From an uncultured Opitutaceae bacterium (GTDB taxonomy: Bacteria > Verrucomicrobiota > Verrucomicrobiia > Opitutales > Opitutaceae), in contig CAISPT010000143.1 in the NCBI GenBank assembly GCA_903887455.1, positions 1-32,176 of the forward strand: 32,176 nucleotides of DNA, given 5' to 3'. Below, one piece after another: positions 24,436 through 32,176 of this stretch. The position numbers and the translations under genes are program-made. The notes beneath the pieces are model-generated. The model saw nothing but the letters and a program-made list of their open reading frames with translations, had not been told where the DNA came from and ran no database searches. Every line of letters begins with the position of its first letter. Position 1 is the stretch's first letter.

Positions 24436-25548
24436 TCAGCGGATCTTCAGCGTGCCCAGACCGGCGAGAGCGAAGATGAGGGAGAGGATCCAGAACCTGA
24501 GGACGACCTTCGTTTCCGGCCATCCCTGCTTCTGGAAGTGGTGATGGATGGGGGCCATCAGGAAAAAGCGGCGACCCTGGCCCTCCCTCTTGCGGGTGAG
24601 CTTGAAGAAGCCGACCTGGATCACGACCGAGGCGGCCTCCCAAACAAAGACACCGCCGACGATGACCAGGGTGAGGGGCTGCTGGACCATAAAGGCGATG
24701 ATTCCGAGCAGGCCCCCAAGCGCGAGCGAGCCCGTGTCGCCCATGAAGAGCTCCGCTGGATGCGAGTTGTACCAGAGGAAGGCCACCCCGGCTCCGACGA
24801 GCGCACCGCACACGACTGCGAGCTCCCCCGTGCCCGGGACGAAGCTGATCAGAAGGTAGTCGGCGATCTTCGCGTTTCCGGCCGCGTAGGCCATGATTCC
24901 ATAGGTGAGCGCCACCGTGATCGTGCAGCCGATCGCCAGGCCGTCCAGGCCGTCCGTCAGGTTGATCGCGTTGGAGAATCCGACGATCCAGAGATAGACG
25001 AAGACCAGGAGCGCCGCAATCGGCATGCTCGCGATGATGGGATGCTTCACGAACGGTATCCAAAGCTCCCTGATCTTCTGAGAACTGGCGGGGTGGATCA
25101 AGAGCGCGGAAAGCGCCAGCAGCGTGATCACCGTCTGCCAGAAGATCTTCGCGCCGGAGGAGATTCCGTTGCGATTCTTGCGCACAACCTTCAGGTAGTC
25201 ATCGCGGAAGCCGACCGCCGTTAGGCCGGTGTAGACGAAGAGCGCCACCCCGACCCAGATGTTCGGGCCGGCCCATAGGAGCGAGCTGCCGAGGACGCTG
25301 GCGAAGATGAGAAGGCCGCCCATGGTGGGCGTGTTCTTCTTGTCAAAGCGGCTCGCGAGGTCGCCGGTGCGGTCGTCGTCGTAGTGCTGCCCAAACTTAA
25401 GGCGGCGAAGGTGGGAAATAAGCCACGGCCCAATGAGGAAGCCGATGAACGCGGCCGTCCCCGCGGCAAGGAGCGTCCGGAGCGTGATGTAGCGCAGGAT
25501 GCGCAGCGGGCCGAACACGTCGTCGTAGCCTGCAAGTATGCTAAGCAT
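24436..25548 (-). CDS. mraY: MraY: phospho-MurNAc-pentapeptide translocase
   Basis: 370-aa polytopic enzyme that transfers phospho-MurNAc-pentapeptide to undecaprenyl phosphate, giving lipid I. Signature blocks are intact: KKNTPTMGG, the Asp-Asp pair in GFRDDYLK, NLTDGLDGLA, GDTGSLALGG, and APIHHHFQKQGWPE near the C-terminus. About ten membrane segments are visible. The start overlaps the end of murF by 8 bases (25541-25548); the stop is one base before the murD ATG. Length and order are normal. Confidence 0.96.
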   Translation of the reverse strand: MLSILAGYDDVFGPLRILRYITLRTLLAAGTAAFIGFLIGPWLISHLRRLKFGQHYDDDRTGDLASRFDKKNTPTMGGLLIFASVLGSSLLWAGPNIWVGVALFVYTGLTAVGFRDDYLKVVRKNRNGISSGAKIFWQTVITLLALSALLIHPASSQKIRELWIPFVKHPIIASMPIAALLVFVYLWIVGFSNAINLTDGLDGLAIGCTITVALTYGIMAYAAGNAKIADYLLISFVPGTGELAVVCGALVGAGVAFLWYNSHPAELFMGDTGSLALGGLLGIIAFMVQQPLTLVIVGGVFVWEAASVVIQVGFFKLTRKREGQGRRFFLMAPIHHHFQKQGWPETKVVLRFWILSLIFALAGLGTLKIR

Positions 25549-26929
25549 GGGCGGCCTCCGCGATTCCTGCGCCCTGGAAGGCCCTCTCGAGCTCGTGGCG
25601 GCGACTTCCCTTCACAAAAATGGCACCCTTGAGCGAACCCAGCCGCTCCACGAGAGGGTCAACCGAGTCCGAGACCGTCACCTGGCTATCGGAGGCGCCG
25701 GAGAGCCTCGCACCCTCACGGACCGCACCGGCAAGGCCGCCCACGACGAAGAGACTGTCTTCCGGGCGCAGGCGAATAGACCGTCCAAGCTCGAGGTGGT
25801 AGCGCTCGCGGTCCGCGCCAAGCTCCTCCATGCACCCGATCAAAAAGGTCCTTGGCTCGTTGGCGGGCGCCACCTCGGCGAAGACAGCGAGCGCGTCGGC
25901 CATCGACGCGGGGTTCGCGTTGTAGCAGTCCAGATAGAGCCTGCGGCCGGGTTCGATCCGCCATTCGCCGCGCAGGGGGGCCGCGATCCACGAGCCGATC
26001 CGACGGCGGACGGCATCGGCTGGGACGCCGAGACCGAGCGCGGCGACAAGCGCCAGGGCCGCATTCTGGGCCATACCGTCCGACACCCGCCTGAGGTCGA
26101 CCGGGACCGACTCGCCCCGGAAACCCACGGTTATCGTCGTCGTCGTCGCGGAATGGGAAACGGTGAAGGTCATCCTTCCCGGCGTGGCCGGACCGGGGGA
26201 GCGCTCAAGGACACGCGCGCCCCTCGCTTCCAGGCTCTTGAAGGGCCCGAACGCGGCGCACGAGCCCGGGAAAACCGCCCGGGCCTTGTCGGAAAGAGCC
26301 TCCGGCAGGACCGCCTTCTCCCGGGCTACCCCCTCCAGACCGCCGAGTTCCTCGAGGTGGGCGGGGCCCACCATCGTGACGAGCGCCGCGTCGGGGGCGA
26401 TCATCGAGGCCAGGACGGACATCTCCCCCGGCGCGCTGATCCCGGCCTCCACCACCGCGAAGCTGTGGAGCGCCGGATCGAGCCTGCTGAGGGTGAGCGC
26501 AACGCCGATGTGGTTGTTGAGATTGCCCGAGGTCGCGAGGACGCCCGACCCCTCCCCTCCGAGCATCACGGAGAGGAGCTCCTTCGTTGAGGTTTTTCCG
26601 GCGCTGCCCGTTATGCCGACCACGGGGCCCCGGAAGTTCGTCCTGTGGCCGCGCGCGATCGCCTGGAGCGCCTTCAAGGGATCCGCAACCACAAGCTGGG
26701 CGACCGCTGCGCCCGGCACCTGGCGCTCAACGATAGCCGCCGGGGCCCCGGACCTTTCCGCGGCCGCCACGAAATCGTGGCCGTCCCTCTTTGGCGTCTT
26801 CAGTGCGACAAAAGCCTGACCCTCGCCGGTCCGGCGGGAATCCACGCAGAATCCCGCCACAGCGGACGGTGCGGAGGTCCAGCGGCCACCGGTCCAGGCT
26901 GCGAGCTGCTGTGGGTCGAAGGCCGGCAT
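25541..26929 (-). CDS. murF: MurF: UDP-MurNAc-tripeptide--D-alanyl-D-alanine ligase
   Basis: 462-aa Mur ligase that adds the D-Ala-D-Ala dipeptide made by Ddl, completing the cytoplasmic pentapeptide precursor. The N-terminal domain carries the CVDSRRTGEGQAFVAL block (28-43) shared by MurE and MurF. The ATP loop TGSAGKTSTK (107-116) has the MurF form with Ser-Ala in place of the Thr-Asn of MurD/MurE. GNLNNHIGVALTL follows, as expected for MurF. A short run of Thr codons (four Thr, near residue 275) is low complexity but in frame. Its ATG overlaps the murE stop by one base (TGATG). Confidence 0.95.
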   Translation of the reverse strand: MPAFDPQQLAAWTGGRWTSAPSAVAGFCVDSRRTGEGQAFVALKTPKRDGHDFVAAAERSGAPAAIVERQVPGAAVAQLVVADPLKALQAIARGHRTNFRGPVVGITGSAGKTSTKELLSVMLGGEGSGVLATSGNLNNHIGVALTLSRLDPALHSFAVVEAGISAPGEMSVLASMIAPDAALVTMVGPAHLEELGGLEGVAREKAVLPEALSDKARAVFPGSCAAFGPFKSLEARGARVLERSPGPATPGRMTFTVSHSATTTTITVGFRGESVPVDLRRVSDGMAQNAALALVAALGLGVPADAVRRRIGSWIAAPLRGEWRIEPGRRLYLDCYNANPASMADALAVFAEVAPANEPRTFLIGCMEELGADRERYHLELGRSIRLRPEDSLFVVGGLAGAVREGARLSGASDSQVTVSDSVDPLVERLGSLKGAIFVKGSRRHELERAFQGAGIAEAAHA

Positions 26930-28527
26930 CAGGTTCTCAGCGCCTTGATGGCGATCAGCTCCCGGACAACCTGCCTGTCGTCGAACGGAATCACGGTGTC
27001 GGCAAACTCCTGGTAGCCTTCGTGCCCCTTGCCGGCGATCAGCAGGCTGTCCCCGGGCTTAGCGCTGTCGAGGGCCAGGCTTATCGCGCGCCTGCGGTCG
27101 TCAATCCAGGTGATCTTCGCCGGGTCGGTGACGCCGGCCCGCATGTCCTCGAAAATCCTTGCCACCTGTTCGCTCCTGGGGTTGTCGGCCGTCGCGAAGG
27201 CGTGGTCGGCGAACTCCTGCACGGCAGCCACCATCCTCGGGCGCTTCGTCTTGTCGCGATTGCCGCCGCACCCGAACACGACGAGAAGCTTTCCGGGCGT
27301 GATCGCCCTGAGCATTCCGAGGGCGTTGCGCAGCGCGTCGTCGGTGTGCGCGTAGTCGACGAGAACGTTGAACGCCTGACCCTCCTCGATCCGCTCCATC
27401 CTCCCGGGGACCCCCTTGAATCCGGCCAGGCGGGCGGCGAACCCCTTCGGGTCGCGCCCGAGCGCCCATGCCGCGGCGCAGGCCGCGAGGACGTTGGAGA
27501 CATTGTAACGGCCGACCAGGGACGACTCGACGGCAACGGTACCCCCCGGCCAGGCGAGCGTGAACCCGGTGTCCCGGAACCTCAGGTTGACGGATTCGGC
27601 CCGCACGAGGGCGTCGGCATGCTCCCCAAACGTGACTAGCCGCATCCCGGGCGCCTCGGCGCGGATCCGCTCGGCGAGCCGCACGCCGTAGGGGTCGTCA
27701 AGGTTTACGACCGCCACCCTCGGACGGGGCCCCACCCCTCCCGCGAACAGCTGGGACTTAACCTCGAAGTACGACTCCAGCGTCTTGTGGAAGTCGAGAT
27801 GGTCCCTGGTGAGGTTCGTGAAGACGGCGACCTCGAACTCGAGCCCGAGGACGCGGTTCTGGGCGATTCCGTGCGAGCTCACCTCCATGACGGCGTTGCG
27901 GCACCCGGCGTCGCGCATCTGGGCCAGCATTCCGAAGATGTCGAGGGACTCGGGAGTGGTGCGGTAGCTCGGAACCGTCCTGACGCCCAGATCGTAACTG
28001 ATGGTGCCAAGCAGCCCCACCCGTTCGCTTTCGTTCAGCAGATGGCGGACGAGGTGGGTGACCGTCGTTTTGCCGTTGGTGCCGGTCACGCCGACGACCG
28101 AGAGGTCGCGGTCGGGGAACTTGTAGTAGCGCTGGGACACCCGGGCGAGCATGGCGCGAGCGTCGGCCACCTGGATGAACGTCACCTTTGCCGGCGGATG
28201 CCGCGGCATGGTCTGCCCGATGATAGCGGAGGCGCCGCGGCTGACGGCCTCATCGACGAAGGAGATGCCGTCGGAGCGGAGCCCCGGCAGGGCGAAGAAG
28301 AGGTTGCCGGGGACCACCCTTCGGCTGTCCATCACTAGGCCGGAGATCGGCCTTTCGAGGCTTCCCTTGATGGCGAGTGCCTCGCCTTCCTTGATGTAAT
28401 CGGAGAGTATGGGTGCCATTTTGAACGCTCGGTTGTACTCGAGGTATTCGCGGGTCCGGCGCTGCGCCTTGGGGCGATCGCGGAATGCGCGGACCAGCGC
28501 GTGGTCCTGTACGAGATAGCCAATCAC
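26929..28527 (-). CDS. murE: MurE: UDP-MurNAc-dipeptide--meso-diaminopimelate ligase
   Basis: 532-aa Mur ligase that adds the third residue of the stem peptide. ATP loop TGTNGKTT (148-155); Lys257 (FEVKSQLF) is the likely carbamylated lysine. DNPR (448-451), followed by SE, is the motif of enzymes specific for meso-diaminopimelate rather than lysine. The GTG at 28527 overlaps the ftsI stop (GTGA) and has a strong GGGAGGTG six bases upstream, so I use it. It adds 36 residues ahead of the usual family start (ATG at 28419, which would give 496 residues and has no Shine-Dalgarno). The extension has coding-like third positions. The stop overlaps the murF start (TGATG). Confidence 0.93.
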   Translation of the reverse strand: MIGYLVQDHALVRAFRDRPKAQRRTREYLEYNRAFKMAPILSDYIKEGEALAIKGSLERPISGLVMDSRRVVPGNLFFALPGLRSDGISFVDEAVSRGASAIIGQTMPRHPPAKVTFIQVADARAMLARVSQRYYKFPDRDLSVVGVTGTNGKTTVTHLVRHLLNESERVGLLGTISYDLGVRTVPSYRTTPESLDIFGMLAQMRDAGCRNAVMEVSSHGIAQNRVLGLEFEVAVFTNLTRDHLDFHKTLESYFEVKSQLFAGGVGPRPRVAVVNLDDPYGVRLAERIRAEAPGMRLVTFGEHADALVRAESVNLRFRDTGFTLAWPGGTVAVESSLVGRYNVSNVLAACAAAWALGRDPKGFAARLAGFKGVPGRMERIEEGQAFNVLVDYAHTDDALRNALGMLRAITPGKLLVVFGCGGNRDKTKRPRMVAAVQEFADHAFATADNPRSEQVARIFEDMRAGVTDPAKITWIDDRRRAISLALDSAKPGDSLLIAGKGHEGYQEFADTVIPFDDRQVVRELIAIKALRT

Positions 28528-30503
28528 CGAACACCTCCCATCGCAAACGCCGGGTGGGAATCGGCGTTGTCAATCGTGGGCCGGATGTCGAGGTAAGGGA
28601 TGAGCCGCTCGCCTATGCGCCTGAACACGGGGGCCGCGACCTTGGCCCCATAGGCCACGCCCCCGGGGCAGTGCGCGTCGGCGTCGTCGATGATCACGGA
28701 AATCGAAACCTGGGGGTGGCTGGCCGGAAAGAACCCGACAAAGGAGGCGACGTGGTCCTTGACCGAGTAGCGCATGGCGGTCGAGCCGTCCGGAAGGGTG
28801 ACCGGCATGAGCTTCTGGGCCGTTCCGGTCTTGCCGGCGCACTCGAATCCGGGGATGGCGGCAAGCGGGGCGGTGCCCTCGCTCGACACCACGCTCTGGA
28901 GCATGCGGGCCACCGTCTTCGCCGTCTGGCCCGATATCACCCGTCGCTCCTCGATCCGGCCAAAGGTGTAGACCAGCTCCCCATGGGAGTCCCGTATCTG
29001 GCGAATGATCTGTGGCTTAAGAAGGTATCCTCCTGATGCTATGACCATCATCGCCTGCTGCATCTGGAGCGGCGTCGCGGTCACCGACTGCCCCATGGGG
29101 ATGCGGGTGATCGTCATGCTGTCCCACTTGTCGGGCGCCTTCAGGTTGCCCGTGATCTCGCCACCGACAGGGAATCCAGTCTTCTGCCCAAACCCGAACG
29201 CCCGGGCATAGTCGTAAAAGCGCTTGTCGCCGAGGCGCATCGCAAGCTGCGCCGCGCCTTTGTTCGATGAGTGCGCAATGATCTCGGAGACGCTCAGCGG
29301 GTGATCGAAATGGTCTCCGACGTTCTCACGGGGGAGGCTCCGGGTGATGCCGTTGTAGTCGATCTTCTCGAGCGTGCAGTCGAACTCGGTCCGGGGAGTG
29401 ACGAGGCCGTCATTGAGTGCGCCCGAGGCCGCGACGATCTTGAACACCGAGCCCGGCTCGTATTCGTCGGCGACCGCGATGTTGCGCATGCGTCCCTGCT
29501 CCTCCTTCGAGAGCTTGTTGAAGCTGTTCAGGTCGAACGACGGGTAGTTGGCGAGCGCCAGGATGAAGCCGGTCTGCGGGTCGCTCACGATGATCGTCGC
29601 CTTCTGCGGCTGGTACTGCTCGGCGATCTTGGCCAATTCGTCCTCGGCGATGTGCTGGACCGTCGCGTCGATCGAGAGGGAAACGTTGAAGCCGTCGACC
29701 GCCGGAACCTCACGGGTGCGGAACTGCGCGAGCTCGTGGCTCTTGCCGTCCTTCTCGGACTCGAGCCAGCCGTTCTCGCCCCTGAGGTAGAAGTCGGCGT
29801 AGTGCTCCATACCGGCGACCGGCCGCTCCTCGCGGTCAACGTAGCCGATGATATGGGCGGCCAACTCGTTGTGCGGATAGTCCCTCCGGTAGACTCGGCT
29901 GCCGTAGACCCCGCGAACGCCAAGCTTGGTGATATCGGTGTAGACGGCCTCGGTAATCTGGTCGCTCAGCTTCGCCCATCGGATCGGCCGGTTTCCTTCG
30001 GTGTCGGGCTCGTCGAGCTGGGTCTCGTCCGCCTTGGAGGCCTGGGCCGCGTCGGCTTCCGCCGCCGCCGAGCCTTGATGGGGGGAATTGAGGGTGATGA
30101 CGGCCGCTGCGGCAGGCGGCGCTGAGACCCTGACCTCTGCCTTCGTGGACGCCGGACGAGTCTTCGTCGTGCAGATCCTTACGATCTCGCTCTCCGGCAA
30201 TCCGACCAGCGAGGCCAGTTTCGAAAACTTCGCGTGGTCCTCGGGGCGGACGAACTGCGGGTCCACTCCGAGGACGATGATCGAGCGGCTCGTCGCAAGG
30301 AGCGCCCCGTGGGAGTCCAGGATGTCGCCGCGGCGGGCGTTGTCCACGATCAGCTGCCTGCGGGCCTCGTCCACTGAGCGGAGGAGCTCATCCCTGTCGA
30401 TCACGTGCAGCCACACGAGCCTCGCCTCGAGTCCCACGAACATCGAGAGGACCAGGCTCGCGAGAAGGGCGATCCTGTAGCTGGAGGTGAAGCCCTTCGA
30501 CAT
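28524..30503 (-). CDS. ftsI: FtsI/PBP3-type class B penicillin-binding protein
   Basis: 659-aa septal transpeptidase that cross-links glycan strands made by FtsW. A short cytoplasmic tail and one membrane span (about 10-30) precede the pedestal domain, with the class B RRGDILDSHGALLA block at 58-71. The transpeptidase motifs are SxxK at Ser352-Lys355 (EPGSVFK), SxN at 412-414 and KTGT at 558-561. Residues about 115-176 are an Ala/Glu/Asp-rich, probably disordered insertion in the pedestal, including a run of alanines. No PASTA domain is present. It starts 13 bases after the ftsL-like gene and overlaps murE by GTGA. Confidence 0.95.
   Translation of the reverse strand: MSKGFTSSYRIALLASLVLSMFVGLEARLVWLHVIDRDELLRSVDEARRQLIVDNARRGDILDSHGALLATSRSIIVLGVDPQFVRPEDHAKFSKLASLVGLPESEIVRICTTKTRPASTKAEVRVSAPPAAAAVITLNSPHQGSAAAEADAAQASKADETQLDEPDTEGNRPIRWAKLSDQITEAVYTDITKLGVRGVYGSRVYRRDYPHNELAAHIIGYVDREERPVAGMEHYADFYLRGENGWLESEKDGKSHELAQFRTREVPAVDGFNVSLSIDATVQHIAEDELAKIAEQYQPQKATIIVSDPQTGFILALANYPSFDLNSFNKLSKEEQGRMRNIAVADEYEPGSVFKIVAASGALNDGLVTPRTEFDCTLEKIDYNGITRSLPRENVGDHFDHPLSVSEIIAHSSNKGAAQLAMRLGDKRFYDYARAFGFGQKTGFPVGGEITGNLKAPDKWDSMTITRIPMGQSVTATPLQMQQAMMVIASGGYLLKPQIIRQIRDSHGELVYTFGRIEERRVISGQTAKTVARMLQSVVSSEGTAPLAAIPGFECAGKTGTAQKLMPVTLPDGSTAMRYSVKDHVASFVGFFPASHPQVSISVIIDDADAHCPGGVAYGAKVAAPVFRRIGERLIPYLDIRPTIDNADSHPAFAMGGVR
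28532..28539 (-). promoter_or_regulatory. murE: Strong ribosome-binding site deciding the murE start
   Basis: GGGAGGTG on the minus strand, inside the last codons of ftsI, with GGAGG six bases before the GTG at 28527. Most genes in this window lack a clear Shine-Dalgarno, so this one is notable and supports the longer MurE with its 36-residue N-terminal extension. Confidence 0.6.
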
Positions 30504-30516
30504 GGAGGTCGCGGCG

Positions 30517-30915
30517 TCAGTGAGCCAGCGCGACGCGCAAGCTCACGGTCGCTGGCCCCTCTCCGAAGAGTTTGCGGTTGTGGAGGGATGCCAGGCGCAT
30601 GACCGGGTCCTCAGAGATGCGCTGAACCTGGGTTTCGCCCGGGGGCAGGAGCCCGAGGCGCCACTCGGCGTTGCGGCGGTTGAGGACCGACTCGTCCTGC
30701 TCCGCGGCGATGGCGGCGTCCGTCTCCTCGATGCGGCGCTCCAGGTCGGAGATGGATGCCTCGAGAACCTTGTTCGTGTTCGCGGCGACAGAGATCTGGT
30801 GGCGCATCCACACGGTGCCGAGGCCGATGGAGGCGCTGCCGCAGATGGCCACCAGCGTGTAGACCACGAACTGGTTCACGAAGGCCTGCGAGCTGCCTTG
30901 TTTGAGTGAGCGCAT
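30517..30915 (-). CDS. FtsL-like small bitopic division protein
   Basis: 132-aa protein with a hydrophobic span (about 15-37) followed by a heptad-rich, probably coiled-coil stretch (about 42-72). This is the architecture of FtsL, which pairs with FtsB/FtsQ and activates FtsWI. Sequence identity with known FtsL proteins is too low to see by eye, so the call rests on shape and on position between rsmH and ftsI, exactly where ftsL lies in the classical cluster. The C-terminal 60 residues (ending RVALAH) are longer than in E. coli FtsL. Its ATG overlaps the rsmH stop by one base (TAATG). Confidence 0.72.
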   Translation of the reverse strand: MRSLKQGSSQAFVNQFVVYTLVAICGSASIGLGTVWMRHQISVAANTNKVLEASISDLERRIEETDAAIAAEQDESVLNRRNAEWRLGLLPPGETQVQRISEDPVMRLASLHNRKLFGEGPATVSLRVALAH

Positions 30916-31871
30916 TAGAGTTTCCTGATGGCCCGGAGCTTCGCCGAGCGGCTGCGGGGGTTCTGCGCGACCTCCTCGTCCGAGGGGATCACAGGCCGGC
31001 GGGTCAGCGCCTCGGCGCTCCGGGTCCTCAGGTCGTTGGGAGTCGAGTCGTCGGCATTCTCCGCCTGTCCGCAGAGGCGGCGGAAGTACTGCTTCACTGG
31101 GCGGTCCTCAAGGGAGTGGAAGCTGATCGCGCAGAGGACGCCCCCCGGAAGGAGCTTTTCGAAGGCGGCCGGCAGAGCGCGCTCGATGGCGCCGATCTCA
31201 TCGTTGACGGCGATCCGGATCCCCTGGAACGACCGGGTCGCGGGGTGAATCCGGGAGGTGGCCCGGTCGCGGGCGGGAATGGCGGCGCTCACGAGCACCG
31301 CGAGCGACGAGGTGCGGCCGAGCGCTCCCGTCCCGCGCGCGGCGACGATCGCGTTCACGACGCGCCTCCAGTGGATCTCCTCGCCAAGGTCGCGGATCGC
31401 GCGGACCAGCATCTCCTGGGTCGCGGACTCAAGCCAGACCGAGGCAGGGACGCCGACCCGCGGGTCCATGCGCATGTCGGCCGGGGCGTCCGTCCTGAAC
31501 GAGAACCCCCGGGAGGGATCATCGAGCTGGAAGGACGAGAGGCCGAAGTCGAAAAGAATGCCGTTGAACCCCGACTCGGACACATTGGCCAGCCGAGCGA
31601 AATCGCTGTCGATCAGGGTGAACCGTCCGGGAAAGTCGGAGGCCAGGGCCGCGGCCCTTGCTGAAGCCTGAGGATCGCGGTCCAAGGCCACAACCTGGAC
31701 GCCGCTGTTGGCCTCAAGGATGGCGCGGGTGTGCCCTCCCCCGCCGAACGTGCAGTCGAGGTACCTCCCGCCGGCAACGGGGGCAATGAATCCCAGGACC
31801 TCCCTCAGGAGGACGGGCTGGTGGCCGGAAATCATATTCGCCTGAGCGAAATCAGGGAGTACCAGTCGCAT
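30915..31871 (-). CDS. rsmH: RsmH: 16S rRNA m4C1402 methyltransferase
   Basis: 318-aa SAM-dependent enzyme (formerly MraW) that methylates N4 of C1402 in 16S rRNA. Recognisable blocks: HQPVLLREV (17-25), the SAM-binding DCTFGGGGHT (39-48), ALDRDPQA, FDFGLSSFQLD, and SFHSLEDRPVKQYFR in the C-terminal part. The ATG at 31871 has AGGA about nine bases upstream. A second possible ATG at 31835, just before SGHQPVLL, is closer to the usual family start. Its stop overlaps the ftsL-like start. Length is normal. Confidence 0.95.
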   Translation of the reverse strand: MRLVLPDFAQANMISGHQPVLLREVLGFIAPVAGGRYLDCTFGGGGHTRAILEANSGVQVVALDRDPQASARAAALASDFPGRFTLIDSDFARLANVSESGFNGILFDFGLSSFQLDDPSRGFSFRTDAPADMRMDPRVGVPASVWLESATQEMLVRAIRDLGEEIHWRRVVNAIVAARGTGALGRTSSLAVLVSAAIPARDRATSRIHPATRSFQGIRIAVNDEIGAIERALPAAFEKLLPGGVLCAISFHSLEDRPVKQYFRRLCGQAENADDSTPNDLRTRSAEALTRRPVIPSDEEVAQNPRSRSAKLRAIRKL

Positions 31872-32073
31872 GGATGAGGGTCCTGGTGCGCTCGCGGCGC
31901 CGCCCTGCCACCAACCGGAGCACCAGGCCGTCGCGGACCCGGGGCACAGCGCAGGAATGCGCGACCGAGAAGTCGTTCGCGTCGATCCAGGCCGGGAAAG
32001 TTCTTGAAACAGCCATCGATGCCGCCTGGCGCAGCAACGCGCGCGTGGAGGAAATCTTCGTGGATTGATTCAT
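31852..32073 (-). CDS. Possible 73-aa protein between mraZ and rsmH
   Basis: An open frame begins with ATG at 32073, two bases after the mraZ stop, and ends 20 bases inside rsmH. It fills a space of just over 200 bases that would otherwise be non-coding, in a region where nearly all genes touch. Third positions in its middle and end are GC-rich, as in the neighbours. The product is basic (an Arg-rich GRRRERTR segment) with a short hydrophobic stretch before it, and I recognise no family. No Shine-Dalgarno is visible. It could instead be a leader region carrying regulatory RNA. Confidence 0.42.
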   Translation of the reverse strand: MNQSTKISSTRALLRQAASMAVSRTFPAWIDANDFSVAHSCAVPRVRDGLVLRLVAGRRRERTRTLIHATGTP

Positions 32074-32075
32074 GC

Positions 32076-32176
32076 TCAGATTCCGAGGCGGCGCATGATG
32101 TCGCCGAAGTTCTCCCCGGAGGTGCGCGCCTCGACCTTCTGCCACCGGGAAGGCGAATACATGTTGAACTTGGTCA
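32076..32176 (-). CDS. mraZ: MraZ, C-terminal 32 codons (partial)
   Basis: The minus-strand frame is open from the window edge to a TGA at 32078-32076. It encodes 32 residues beginning TKFNMYSPSRW and ending MRRLGI, which resembles the KFE/WxxxxW end of MraZ. MraZ is a SpoVT/AbrB-fold DNA-binding repressor of dcw clusters and is normally the first gene, directly ahead of rsmH. Both position and direction fit. The DNA-binding part and the dcw promoter lie outside the window. Confidence 0.7.
   Translation of the reverse strand, partial: TKFNMYSPSRWQKVEARTSGENFGDIMRRLGI

Noticed and set aside
1-32176. CRISPR arrays, tRNAs, insertion sequences or prophage genes
   Set aside because: None seen on reading both strands. 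Gene content is ordinary chromosomal, with no transposase, integrase or regularly spaced repeats.

Overview
The window looks like chromosomal DNA from a high-GC, Gram-negative bacterium. My best guess is a member of the Verrucomicrobiota, class Opitutia. The pointers are a compact dcw (division and cell wall) cluster in the ancestral order, a MurC-MurB fusion, a MurE with the meso-diaminopimelate motif, a LysM gene inside the cluster, and strong GC bias at third codon positions. No rRNA or other marker is present, so the taxonomy is inference. The DNA is almost entirely coding. No gap exceeds about 100 bases, and I see no tRNA, rRNA, CRISPR array, insertion sequence or convincing intrinsic terminator.

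Plus strand, 1-8660. The window opens inside an MgtA-type Mg2+ P-type ATPase (5' end missing). Five bases later comes a PTS EIIA-domain protein with an unrecognised C-terminal region. After 96 bases holding a perfect 7-bp inverted repeat, four genes are joined by three successive ATGA overlaps: a GT4 glycosyltransferase, an MGDG-synthase/UgtP-like glycosyltransferase, a diacylglycerol/lipid kinase, and a metallophosphoesterase of the LpxH/PlcP type. I read this block as a candidate membrane-lipid remodelling or glycolipid operon. mnmA (tRNA 2-thiouridylase) follows.

Minus strand, 32176-8657 (read right to left). The dcw cluster runs mraZ (only its 3' end is in the window), a possible 73-aa ORF, rsmH, an ftsL-like gene, ftsI, murE, murF, mraY, murD, a LysM protein, ftsW, murG, murC-murB, ddl, ftsQ, ftsA, ftsZ. 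It continues with obgE, a small GspE-N-domain-like protein, a GspE/PilB ATPase, a TPR lipoprotein and a LysE-family exporter. The largest gap is 62 bases and many junctions are ATGA/GTGA/TGATG/TAATG overlaps, so most of the 23.5 kb may be cotranscribed and translationally coupled. Together the genes supply most of peptidoglycan precursor synthesis (MurC to MurF, MurB, Ddl, MraY, MurG), the septal synthase pair FtsW/FtsI, and divisome proteins FtsL, FtsQ, FtsA and FtsZ. mnmA and the LysE gene converge and share a single CTAG as both stop codons.

The points most worth a second look are: two departures from consensus in the GTPase core of FtsZ (GGGTGGG for GGGTGTG, and Thr for the second Asp of the T7 loop); the four-gene lipid block; the MurC-MurB fusion; the EIIA-like gene tied to mgtA; and the secretion-ATPase genes attached to the end of the dcw/obgE cluster.
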